Below are positions 6,040 through 13,230 of a stretch of DNA of 21,084 nucleotides, one piece after another. The translations under genes were made by a program, and so were the position numbers. Positions within the stretch are counted from its first letter, which is position 1. Every line of letters begins with the position of its first letter. This DNA comes from Gallionellaceae bacterium (GTDB lineage Bacteria; Pseudomonadota; Gammaproteobacteria; Burkholderiales; Gallionellaceae). The notes under the pieces are model-generated. The model searched no databases, was not told the DNA's origin, and was given only the letters and a program-made list of their open reading frames with translations. The stretch is from contig DMCN01000055.1 in assembly GCA_003445795.1 (NCBI GenBank), positions 1-21,084 of the forward strand, written 5' to 3'.

Positions 6040-6666
6040 ATGCTGAATCTGGATACTTTGATCATCGAATTCGACAAGGGCCTGCGCACTTTGTTTGCCA
6101 AAGCGCCGACTGCGCGCCCGTATCCCGATGCCGATATTCCCGACTCGGCGATGACCGAGGCGGAGAAGAAACATGCCGCCGCGCTGATGCGCATCAACCA
6201 TACCGGCGAGATCTGCGCCCAAGCCCTGTATCAGGGGCAGGCGTTGACCGCGAAAGACCCCGCGGTGGAGGCCAAGCTGAACCACGCCGCATGGGAAGAG
6301 ACCGAGCACCTGGCCTGGACTTCGCATCGTGTGTACGAGTTGGGCGGCCGCCTGAGTCTGCTCAATCCATTGTGGTACACGGGTTCGTTGGCGCTGGGTG
6401 CGCTGGCCGGCGCCTTGGGCGACAAATGGAATCTGGGCTTCCTGGCCGAGACCGAACGCCAGGTCGGCTCACATCTGCAGCATCATCTGGATACCTTGCC
6501 GCCGCAGGACGCCAAGAGCCGCGCCGTGGCGCAGCAGATGTATGTGGATGAAGTGGGTCACGCCGATATGGCGGTGGAGCTGGGGGCGGCAGAGCTGCCG
6601 TTGCCGGTGAAGCTGGCAATGCGCGGGATGTCGAAGGTGATGACGAAAACGGTGTATTGGGTTTAG
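6040..6666 (+). CDS. coq7: 2-polyprenyl-3-methyl-6-methoxy-1,4-benzoquinone monooxygenase (demethoxyubiquinone hydroxylase)
   Basis: The enzyme adds the last ring hydroxyl in ubiquinone synthesis, acting on demethoxyubiquinone at the inner membrane, in place of the flavin enzyme UbiF. The 208 residues are the usual length of bacterial Coq7. It is a ferritin-like di-iron protein: the ligands expected are Glu57 (in HTGEICA), Glu87 and His90 (EETEH), Glu137 or Glu139 (AETER) and Glu171 with His174 (DEVGH), i.e. both E...ExxH halves are intact. A hydrophobic stretch around residues 108-127 fits the membrane-docking helix. AGGAG lies about 6 nt before the ATG. It is transcribed alone from its own promoter just after the porin terminator. 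The gene indicates a ubiquinone-using respiratory chain. Confidence 0.96.
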   Translation: MLNLDTLIIEFDKGLRTLFAKAPTARPYPDADIPDSAMTEAEKKHAAALMRINHTGEICAQALYQGQALTAKDPAVEAKLNHAAWEETEHLAWTSHRVYELGGRLSLLNPLWYTGSLALGALAGALGDKWNLGFLAETERQVGSHLQHHLDTLPPQDAKSRAVAQQMYVDEVGHADMAVELGAAELPLPVKLAMRGMSKVMTKTVYWV

Positions 6667-6721
6667 CTGTCATTGATATAACTACTAGCCATTCGACTAA
6701 GCCCGCAAGCGGGCAAGTCGC

Positions 6722-6837
6722 TGGTTATCCGGCGAAGGCCGGAATCCAGCGGGTTGTTCAATAATGCAGTCAGTCTTGTCCCTGCTACGCAGGGGGCTTG
6801 TTTCATATACTGGATTCCGGCCTGCGCCGGAATGACG
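6722..6837. repeat. Inverted-repeat element, copy 2 (three-hairpin MITE/REP-like)
   Basis: The right arm (6810-6837) is identical to the matching arm of the copy at 2909-2936. The left arm (core 6728-6749) is slightly degenerate, with one change in the hairpin loop and a decayed outer end. The central hairpin CCCTGC-TAC-GCAGGG (6780-6794) sits at the same distance from both arms as in copy 1, within 2 nt. It lies between convergent coq7 and the OsmC-like gene, so it is in a 3' region here too. Confidence 0.88.
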
Positions 6838-6841
6838 AGAA

Positions 6842-7258
6842 CTACCCTTCCACGATCTCGAAGTCGTGCGTCACTTTGGCTGTCTTGCCCAGCATGATGG
6901 AAGCCGAGCAGTATTTTTCCGCAGACAGCAGGATGGCGCGTTCGACCTGTTCGCGTCTGAGGCTCTTGCCGGTGATGATGAAATGCAGGTGGATGCCGGT
7001 GAATACTTTCGGATCGGTATCGGCGCGTTTAGACTGGATGTCCACCACGCAATCGGTGATCGCTTGCCGGGATTTCTTCAGGATGTTCACGACATCGTAA
7101 GCGGTGCAGGCGCCGGTGCCGAGCAGCAGCATCTCCATCGGGCGCGGACCCAGGTTGCGGCCGCCACCGGCGGGAGGGCCATCCATCAACACCGCATGTC
7201 CGCTCTCGCTCTCACCGAGGAAAGAGACCTCTTCTACCCATTTGATGCGTGCTTTCAT
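6842..7258 (-). CDS. OsmC/YhfA-like family protein (putative redox protein)
   Basis: The 138-residue protein belongs to the OsmC/Ohr fold. Both characteristic cysteines are present: Cys51 in GTGACTAYDVV and Cys117 in EKYCSASIML, the pair that in Ohr and OsmC reduces organic hydroperoxides. The order and spacing fit the YhfA-like branch, whose substrate is not established, better than Ohr. I chose the ATG at 7258 because GAGGTG sits 6 nt upstream; an upstream in-frame ATG at 7294 would add 12 residues of unlikely sequence. It is 121 bp downstream of the DUF218 gene on the same strand and probably has its own promoter. Cytoplasmic, no signal peptide. A role in peroxide defence is likely by family but not shown. 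Confidence 0.88.
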   Translation of the reverse strand: MKARIKWVEEVSFLGESESGHAVLMDGPPAGGGRNLGPRPMEMLLLGTGACTAYDVVNILKKSRQAITDCVVDIQSKRADTDPKVFTGIHLHFIITGKSLRREQVERAILLSAEKYCSASIMLGKTAKVTHDFEIVEG

Positions 7259-7379
7259 GTGACACCTCGAAATAGTGATCCGCAAAGGCGGCATTCTCGG
7301 TAAAACAACGCATTAGCGCCATCACCCGCAAGGGCTACACCTTCGTTGCGGCATTCGGTAATGCAGATTCAGTGAAGCG

Positions 7380-8129
7380 TCAGGATTTTAACTGATACCA
7401 GAGCATCCCGATCAACTCATGCAGGAATGTCCTGCTGTCGTGCAGGGCATTTGCATTCGGGACGAAAGCCAGCAGGTCGACCCGGTAGCGGGTAGTGTAG
7501 GCGGTAGGGGCGGGAACGACCCTGAACCCCGCAGTCTGGAATGCCTGAACCGCCCGTGCCATGTGCCAGGCATGGGTGACCAGATAGATGCGGTCGATGC
7601 CGGCCTGTTTGAGCATCTCGCGACTGAGGCGGGCATTCTCGAAGGTGTTGTTCGATGCTCCCTCGGTCCATTGCACCGGCACGACGAATTCCTGTTCCAG
7701 AACCTCTTTCATCTGGGCCGCTTCGGAGGAGTCATTCCCCAACGGTTTGCCGCCGGTGGTCAGGATTGGCTTGCCCGTTTCGCGTTGCAATTTGGCCGCG
7801 AAACGCAGGCGTTCCAGCGTGTATATGCTCACTGTGTCGCCGCCATACTCCGGCGCATGGAAATATGTGCCGCCGCCCAGCACCACGATGGCATCCGCCA
7901 GCGGTTTTTTCGTGTCAGTGACATAGGGTTCGCCCTCAAGCTCGCGCAGCAATGCCTCGGCCACGAAAGGGGTGGAAAGCAGCCACAGCAGAACGACCGC
8001 AGTGGTGAGTAGCGCGCGCGCGAGCAGCGGACGCTTGTGCCATAGCCATAACCCCACTACGGCAAGCAGCAGCAGGTTGAGCGGCGGCAACAGAAAAGCG
8101 CCGATGAGATTGGTGAAGAACCAGGACAT
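7380..8129 (-). CDS. DUF218 (YdcF/SanA/ElyC-like) membrane protein
   Basis: The 249-residue protein starts with two transmembrane helices (about 5-29 and 35-56), followed by a soluble DUF218 domain with the family motifs ADAIVVLGGG (about 78-87), ILTTGGKP, SNNTFENA and YLVTHAWHMARA. The arrangement of two N-terminal helices before DUF218 matches ElyC of E. coli, an inner-membrane factor affecting lipid-II carrier metabolism and envelope integrity, more closely than cytoplasmic YdcF. The start ATG is the first one in the frame. It is transcribed divergently from the hydrolase gene at 8309 with about 180 bp between them. The biochemical activity of this family is not firmly known, so elyC is only a possible name. 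Confidence 0.88.
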   Translation of the reverse strand: MSWFFTNLIGAFLLPPLNLLLLAVVGLWLWHKRPLLARALLTTAVVLLWLLSTPFVAEALLRELEGEPYVTDTKKPLADAIVVLGGGTYFHAPEYGGDTVSIYTLERLRFAAKLQRETGKPILTTGGKPLGNDSSEAAQMKEVLEQEFVVPVQWTEGASNNTFENARLSREMLKQAGIDRIYLVTHAWHMARAVQAFQTAGFRVVPAPTAYTTRYRVDLLAFVPNANALHDSRTFLHELIGMLWYQLKS

Positions 8130-8187
8130 GGTCGGGATCCGAGAATCTTTGCGCCGACATTATCGCAGAAGGCGGCTACGCTCGGCG

Positions 8188-8226
8188 GTCCCGCGGCAGG
8201 ATCATCAGCATGCGCCGTTGCGGGAC
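8188..8226. repeat. Inverted repeat in the divergent intergenic region
   Basis: GTCCCGC (8188-8194) and GCGGGAC (8220-8226) are 7-bp arms, extended by an inner GGC/GCC pairing. The repeat lies between the divergent DUF218 gene and the hydrolase operon, just before a -10-like TAGAAT (8238-8243). It could be an operator; no clear -35 at 16-18 bp from that -10 was found. Confidence 0.35.
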
Positions 8227-8308
8227 TTTTCAGCGGGTAGAATGGCAGACATGAATCCCTGCCAAGGGAAAGGGCGTGCGGGCGTGGCGCCGATATGACG
8301 GAGAGATG

Positions 8309-9448
8309 ATGGAACTACTTGGTTTGCGGCACCGGCCATCCGGCGAGAATTCGCACTTCACGGGCGCGGGGCTGCCGTTCGCGGACTATGTGCAGCGGAC
8401 GCGGGAGATGCTGTGGAGGATCCATGGCGGCAAGAATGAGCAGGAAAAGATCGCCGCGGGCAACGCACCATTCGAATTGTTCCCATCCGGGGATCATCCG
8501 AAAGGGCAGGGCAAACCCTATCAGCGCGGCGTGTTGCTGGTGCACGGCCTGGTCGATTCTCCCTATCACGTGCGCCATTTGGCCGCGTTCTTCCAGCGCA
8601 ACGGCTTTCGCGTGATGGCGGTGCTGCTGCCGGGGCACGGCACCCAGCCCGGCGATCTGCTGCATATGCACTGGCAGGAGTGGGCCAAGGCGGTGGCCTA
8701 CGGGGCGGACAGATTGTCAGAGGAAGTCGACGAACTTTATCTGGGCGGGTTCTCCGCCGGTGCCGCCTTGAGTGTGCTGCAGGCGTCACACGATGAACGG
8801 GTGCGCGGCCTGTTCCTGTTCTCTCCCGCCTTCGAGATCACCGCGCGCGCGCGATGGGCGAACCTGCACAAGCTCTATAGTTGGCTGTTGCCCAAGGCCG
8901 CCTGGGTGAGCAGGATGCAGGACAGGGATCTCTATAAATATGAGTCGTTCTGCAAGAATGCCGCAGCGCAGATGTATGCGCTGACGCAAGTCTTGCCGCA
9001 GCGCGAAGTGGATATCCCGGTGTTCGCCGTCGCCAGTGCCGACGATGTCACAGTGAACTCGGCGGCGACCCTGCGCTTCATGCAGCGGGCAACGCATCCC
9101 TGCAGCAAACTGGTGTGGTACGCGACGGAAAAGGCCGAACTGCCGAAAGTGGAATGGGTGAACAGCGCGGTGCCGGAGCAGCGCATCCTCTCCAGCGCGC
9201 ACACCGCCATCGTCATCCCGCCCGATGACGAGCAATACGGAGCAGCGGGCGGGTACGAGAACTGCCTGCACTATCTGCCGCACGACAAGGCGGGCTACAA
9301 CGCCTGCCGCGCGCGGGCGGCGGAAGTATGGCACGGCGAAGTACACGAAAAGAACCTGCAGCGCGGATTGCTGCGCCGCCTGATGTATAACCCGCACTAC
9401 GCGGAGATGGAGGCTTCGATGGGGAAATTCATAGAGTGTCTGCCATGA
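8309..9448 (+). CDS. Alpha/beta-fold hydrolase (esterase or monoacylglycerol-lipase-like)
   Basis: The protein (about 380 residues) has the alpha/beta-hydrolase core. LLVHGLVDSPYHVRHLAAF gives the HG oxyanion region, LLPGHGTQPGD follows, and GGFSAGA is the nucleophile elbow with Ser149. Asp245 or Asp246 (ASADDVT) and His298 (SSAHTAIV) complete a plausible Ser-Asp-His triad. No signal peptide is seen, so it should act in the cytoplasm. The closest general type is the serine aminopeptidase/monoacylglycerol lipase (S33) group, but the substrate is not defined. The start is uncertain: GGAG sits 5 nt before ATG 8309, ATG 8306 is adjacent, and a GTG at 8276 with AAGGGA upstream would add 11 residues. 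The stop overlaps the GDPD start by ATGA, and genes for glycerophosphodiester, glycerol-3-phosphate and glycerol-type metabolism follow, which suggests an acylglycerol or lysophospholipid substrate (inference). Confidence 0.88.
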   Translation: MELLGLRHRPSGENSHFTGAGLPFADYVQRTREMLWRIHGGKNEQEKIAAGNAPFELFPSGDHPKGQGKPYQRGVLLVHGLVDSPYHVRHLAAFFQRNGFRVMAVLLPGHGTQPGDLLHMHWQEWAKAVAYGADRLSEEVDELYLGGFSAGAALSVLQASHDERVRGLFLFSPAFEITARARWANLHKLYSWLLPKAAWVSRMQDRDLYKYESFCKNAAAQMYALTQVLPQREVDIPVFAVASADDVTVNSAATLRFMQRATHPCSKLVWYATEKAELPKVEWVNSAVPEQRILSSAHTAIVIPPDDEQYGAAGGYENCLHYLPHDKAGYNACRARAAEVWHGEVHEKNLQRGLLRRLMYNPHYAEMEASMGKFIECLP

Positions 9449-10185
9449 GCAAGACACTGATCTTCGCCCATCGCGGCGCCAACCGGGAAGCGGCGGAAAA
9501 TACGCGCAGCGCTTTCGACAAGGCGCTCGCCTACCCCATCGACGGCATCGAGACCGATGTGCAATTGAGCCACGACGAGGTCGCGGTGCTGTGGCACGAC
9601 CGCGACCTGAAGAAGCTCAAGTTGCCCGGGCGACACATCGACGATTACGACTACATGCAATTGCGCGAGATGGACTTTGCCGCCCACTTCGCCGGTGCGC
9701 AGAAAGAAGGCGTGATGAGCCTGCAGGAATTTGTCGCCGCCTACCGTAGCCGCTGCCGCCTGTTGCTGGAGATCAAGAATCGCGACTGGGAGCAGGTCGA
9801 GCGCCACCAGCTCAAGGTGCAACAGACGCTGGCGCTGGCCGGCGAGCAGACCGACGGCCGCGTCATGATCTCCTCATTCAACCTCGACAGCCTGATCTAC
9901 GCGCAGCAGGTCGTGCCCTCGTTCCCGCTGGTGTACAACCTGGAGCCGGAGCAGAGCGTGAACGATGCGCGCTATGCGCTGGACGAGCAACCGTTCCTGC
10001 ACGGTCTGTGCGTGCACATCTCCACGCTGGATGCAGACATGATGGAGCTGGTGCGCGAGCGCGGCAAGTTCATCGCCGTCTACACCTGCGACACCGATGC
10101 CGAGATCACCCGTGCGCTGAAGCTGGGGGTGGACGTGCTGATCAGCGACGTGCCGGACAAGGCATTGCAGATGAGAGACAGATGA
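9445..10185 (+). CDS. Cytoplasmic glycerophosphodiester phosphodiesterase (UgpQ-like)
   Basis: The enzyme cuts glycerophosphodiesters, the deacylated remains of phospholipids, into sn-glycerol-3-phosphate and an alcohol. The 246-residue length equals that of cytoplasmic UgpQ. The GDPD signature is complete: HRGANREAAENT with His9 and Arg10, GIETDVQLS with Glu36 and Asp38 as metal ligands, LWHDRD with His51, and LLLEIKN later in the barrel. There is no signal peptide, unlike periplasmic GlpQ. The ATG at 9445 overlaps the hydrolase stop (ATGA); a GTG at 9436 is possible but less likely. The stop overlaps the start of the glycerol-3-phosphate dehydrogenase, which would use its product directly. 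Confidence 0.94.
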   Translation: MSKTLIFAHRGANREAAENTRSAFDKALAYPIDGIETDVQLSHDEVAVLWHDRDLKKLKLPGRHIDDYDYMQLREMDFAAHFAGAQKEGVMSLQEFVAAYRSRCRLLLEIKNRDWEQVERHQLKVQQTLALAGEQTDGRVMISSFNLDSLIYAQQVVPSFPLVYNLEPEQSVNDARYALDEQPFLHGLCVHISTLDADMMELVRERGKFIAVYTCDTDAEITRALKLGVDVLISDVPDKALQMRDR

Positions 10186-11741
10186 AACGCGACTTTGCGG
10201 GGCTGCGCGGCGAATTCGATCTGCTGGTCTGCGGTGGAGGCATCTACGGTGCGTGGACGGCCTACGACGCGGCGTTGCGCGGACTGAAGGTCGCGCTGGT
10301 GGAGCAGGGCGACTGGGCGGGTGCGACCTCGTCCTCCTCCAGCAAGCTGATCCACGGCGGCTTGCGCTATCTGGAGACCTACGATTTCAAACTGGTGCGC
10401 AAGGCGCTGAAGGAGCGCCGTTTGCTGTTGCGGATCGCACCGCATCGCGTGTGGCCGCTGCGCTTCGGCGTGCCGGTGTATGCGGACAGTCGCAACGGCA
10501 CGCTGCTGCTGAAAGCGGGGCTGACGTTGTACGACACGCTGGCCGGATTCCCCGGCGAGCCGATGCGGCATCACCATTTCTGGAAGCGGGAGTTTGCCGT
10601 CCACTTTCCTTTTTTGAACGAGGGCGGTCTGCACGGCGGTTTCACCTACGGCGATGCGCAGACCGACGATGCGCGGCTGGTGCTGGAACTGGTGGCTGGC
10701 GCACTGGCGCATGGCGCAGTGTGCGTGAACTATGCGCGGCTGCTCGCGTGGAACGAACAAGACGGCAAGGTGTGCGGCGCAGCCGTGCAGGACAAGGTGA
10801 GTGGCGAGACGCTGCAAGTGCGTGCCGGACAATGCGTGAGCACCGCCGGGCAATGGACAACGGCGACCGCGCAGGGCCGCGCCTGGTGCCGTTTGAGCAA
10901 AGGTATCCATCTGGTGCTGCCCGCCTTGCCGACCGGCGAGGCCATCCTGCTCACGTCGAAGAAGGACGGCCGTGTGTTCTTCATCATCCCGTGGTACGGG
11001 CGCACGCTGCTGGGTACCACCGACACCGACTATCGCGGCGACATCGACAACGTGACCGTCGAGGAAGCGGATATCGAATATCTGCTGGATGCGGCCAACG
11101 GTTATCTGAAGCAGGCATGGACGAAGGCGGACGTGATCGGCAGCTATGCCGGGGTGCGCGTGATGAAACAGAGTGATGCCGCGCATCCTTCCGCCGCCAG
11201 CCGCGACTGGGAATTGAAGACGGCGGGCAACGGTCTGCATCACGCCATCGGCGGCAAGCTCACGTCGGCGCGCGAGGATGCGGCTGTCATCGTCGATACG
11301 GTGTGTGCGCAATTGGGAGTGGACGTTGCCTGTGCGAGCAAGAAGCAACGTTTGCCCTGGGCGCCGCAGCAGCAGTTTGCCGCATGGACGACGGACACGA
11401 TCTCCAAAGCGCAGCGACTCGGCATAGACGCCGACAGCGCGATGTGGCTGATGCGCCGGCACGGGATGCGCGTCGAACGGGTGTTCGATATTGTCGCGGA
11501 GGCGCCGCAACTCGCGGTGCGCATCGTCGCCGGGCTGCCTTTCATCTACGCCGATCTGCTGCTGTGCGCGCGCGAGGAGATGGTGGTGCACCTGTCCGAC
11601 TTGTTGCGCCGCCGTCTGCCATTGCTGATTCTGGCGAGGCCGGATGCCGTTGAGCTGCGCCATTTCGCCGAACTGCTGGCGCCGGCGCTGGGCTGGGACG
11701 AGCGCCGGGTCGCGCAAGAGGTGGAGGGCTGCATCTCATGA
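10182..11741 (+). CDS. glpD: FAD-dependent glycerol-3-phosphate dehydrogenase (GlpD type)
   Basis: The enzyme oxidises sn-glycerol-3-phosphate to dihydroxyacetone phosphate and passes electrons to the quinone pool at the inner membrane. The 519 residues compare with about 500 for E. coli GlpD. The N-terminal FAD-binding motif is CGGGIYGAWTAYDAALRG (Gly18-Gly23), followed by the strongly conserved ATSSSSSKLIHGGLRYLE and the LLGTTDTDYRGD and IGGKLTS segments. The C-terminal helical domain (about 395-515) ends with the typical ELLAPALGWDERRVAQEVE. The ATG at 10182 overlaps the GDPD stop by ATGA; an open frame extends 58 codons further upstream but only as a shadow of the GDPD gene. Its stop overlaps the kinase start in the same way. 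A ubiquinone-linked role fits coq7 being present in the genome. Confidence 0.94.
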   Translation: MKRDFAGLRGEFDLLVCGGGIYGAWTAYDAALRGLKVALVEQGDWAGATSSSSSKLIHGGLRYLETYDFKLVRKALKERRLLLRIAPHRVWPLRFGVPVYADSRNGTLLLKAGLTLYDTLAGFPGEPMRHHHFWKREFAVHFPFLNEGGLHGGFTYGDAQTDDARLVLELVAGALAHGAVCVNYARLLAWNEQDGKVCGAAVQDKVSGETLQVRAGQCVSTAGQWTTATAQGRAWCRLSKGIHLVLPALPTGEAILLTSKKDGRVFFIIPWYGRTLLGTTDTDYRGDIDNVTVEEADIEYLLDAANGYLKQAWTKADVIGSYAGVRVMKQSDAAHPSAASRDWELKTAGNGLHHAIGGKLTSAREDAAVIVDTVCAQLGVDVACASKKQRLPWAPQQQFAAWTTDTISKAQRLGIDADSAMWLMRRHGMRVERVFDIVAEAPQLAVRIVAGLPFIYADLLLCAREEMVVHLSDLLRRRLPLLILARPDAVELRHFAELLAPALGWDERRVAQEVEGCIS

Positions 11742-13129
11742 TCGCCGCCGTCGGACTCGATCTGGGTACGACGGCGATCAAGGCCGGCTTGCTGTCCGCG
11801 GGCGGTGAACTGGGCGGCATCGTGTCGCAACATGCACCCGTCATCAATGCGCAGGGCGGGCGTTACGAGAGCGATGCCATCGCCTATGCGGAAGCGGCGG
11901 AGGCCGTATTGGCAGTGTGTCTGGCGCAGACAGATGCGCATCCTCCGCTGGGCCTGTGCAGTCAGCGCTCCTCTTTTCTTATCTGGGAACGTGCCAGCGG
12001 CCAGCCGGTCACGCCGCTCATCTCCTGGCAGGACGACAGGGGCGCGGCGAGTTGCGATGCCTTGCGTGAAAAAGAACCCACCATTCGCAACCTTACCGGT
12101 CTGCCGCTCTCTCCTTATTATCTGGCGCCCAAACTGCGCGTGCTGTTGCGCGACAATCCGGCATGGCGTGAACGGTTGCTGAGCGGTGAATGGCTGCTGG
12201 GTACGCTCGATACGTTCCTCATCTGGCGCTGGACAGGCGGCAAGCGGCACCTCAGCGATGTGTCGATGGCCGCACGCACCCTGCTGATGGATGTGCACAC
12301 GCAACAGTGGTCGCCGGCCTTGTGCGAACTGTTCGGAGTTCCGCTGCAGGCTTTGCCGCAGATAGTGCCGTCCGCGGGGCTGGGGCTACAGCTCGATAAC
12401 GGTCTGATCCTGCAGGCCAGCATGGGCGACCAGTCGGCCGCGCTTGTCGCCGGCATCGGCAGCGGGCAGGCGGAAGCGCTGGTCAATCTCGGTACGGGCG
12501 GGTTCGTGGTCTGTTATCTGCCGCAAGGGAAGGAAGCGCCGGACGGCTATCTGCAAACGCTGGTCTGGCAGGACGCGGCAGGGCAGGTGCATCTGGCCGG
12601 CGAAGGCACGCTCAATTCCATCGCGGCCGCACTGGCGCCCTGGCCGGCCACGGCGTGCCGTGTCGAGGACCTGGCCGGCGACGACATCTTCTGCCTGGCC
12701 GAACCGAGTGGATTGGGCGCGCCGTATTTCAGCAGCCATCTGGGTCTTGCCTTCTCCGAACCGGTGGAGGGCTTGCCGGCGCTGCACATCGCGTTGTTGC
12801 TGCAGGAAGGCATCATCTTCCGTGTGGCGCGGATACTGGAAGACTTCCGGCGCGAGTTCGCCATCGAACGCGTCTATCTTTCCGGCGGGCTGTCGGCCTT
12901 GCCCTGTCTGCAACAAGGCATTGCGCAATGCGTGCCGCTCGCTGTCTATCGCTTGTCGCAAGCGGACAGCAGCCTGCTCGGCGCAGCGCGGCTTGCGGCA
13001 GGGATGCCGCCCGGCGGTGCCGCAATGGCCGAACGTATCGAGATAGTGCGAGAAGAGCAAAGACTGTCCGGGAAATACCAGCGCTGGAAAGCCTGGCTGG
13101 ACGGCCTGTTGCGCGATCATCCCGCCTGA
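11738..13129 (+). CDS. FGGY-family kinase, glycerol-kinase-like
   Basis: The 463-residue protein is an FGGY carbohydrate kinase: GLDLGTTAIKAG is the N-terminal phosphate loop, MGDQSAAL contains the catalytic base Asp231, and NLGTGGFV and LSGGLS are the later nucleotide-binding parts. The middle segment GTLDTFLIWRWTGG...MAARTLL follows glycerol kinase closely. Trp97 (in SWQDDRG), Tyr127 (in SPYYL), Arg77, Asp231 and Gln232 match glycerol-contacting residues of GlpK, but the Glu that follows the Arg in GlpK (Arg83-Glu84 in E. coli) is Ser78 here. The protein is also about 35-40 residues shorter than GlpK. So glycerol is a good guess but another polyol or triose is possible. The ATG overlaps the GlpD stop by ATGA, giving tight coupling in the lipid/glycerol operon; it is the last gene of the overlapping run. 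Confidence 0.87.
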   Translation: MIAAVGLDLGTTAIKAGLLSAGGELGGIVSQHAPVINAQGGRYESDAIAYAEAAEAVLAVCLAQTDAHPPLGLCSQRSSFLIWERASGQPVTPLISWQDDRGAASCDALREKEPTIRNLTGLPLSPYYLAPKLRVLLRDNPAWRERLLSGEWLLGTLDTFLIWRWTGGKRHLSDVSMAARTLLMDVHTQQWSPALCELFGVPLQALPQIVPSAGLGLQLDNGLILQASMGDQSAALVAGIGSGQAEALVNLGTGGFVVCYLPQGKEAPDGYLQTLVWQDAAGQVHLAGEGTLNSIAAALAPWPATACRVEDLAGDDIFCLAEPSGLGAPYFSSHLGLAFSEPVEGLPALHIALLLQEGIIFRVARILEDFRREFAIERVYLSGGLSALPCLQQGIAQCVPLAVYRLSQADSSLLGAARLAAGMPPGGAAMAERIEIVREEQRLSGKYQRWKAWLDGLLRDHPA

Positions 13130-13142
13130 ATTCCCGGCGAGT

Positions 13143-13200
13143 ACTAGGCCGTATCTAGTCCGTTTGGCATATTGACGGTTAATGTGCGCCAGATTACGTT
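13143..13200 (+). promoter_or_regulatory. Possible promoter/operator of the phosphoesterase gene
   Basis: ACTAG (13143-13147) and CTAGT (13155-13159) form a small inverted repeat containing the rare tetramer CTAG twice. Then TTGACG (13172-13177, 5/6) is followed after 17 bp by TACGTT (13195-13200, only 3/6). This would let the phosphoesterase be expressed apart from the kinase operon. The -10 is weak. Confidence 0.35.
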
Positions 13201-13230
13201 GCGCACCTCTTTCGTTCCGGCAGCGCGTCC

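Noticed and set aside
10008..10181. 58-codon N-terminal extension of glpD
   Set aside because: It overlaps the GDPD gene in another frame and has no family similarity; the ATGA overlap at 10182 is the natural start.
10080..11717. Long minus-strand open frame (545 codons) opposite glpD
   Set aside because: Antisense shadow of glpD with the same skewed composition and no recognisable motif.
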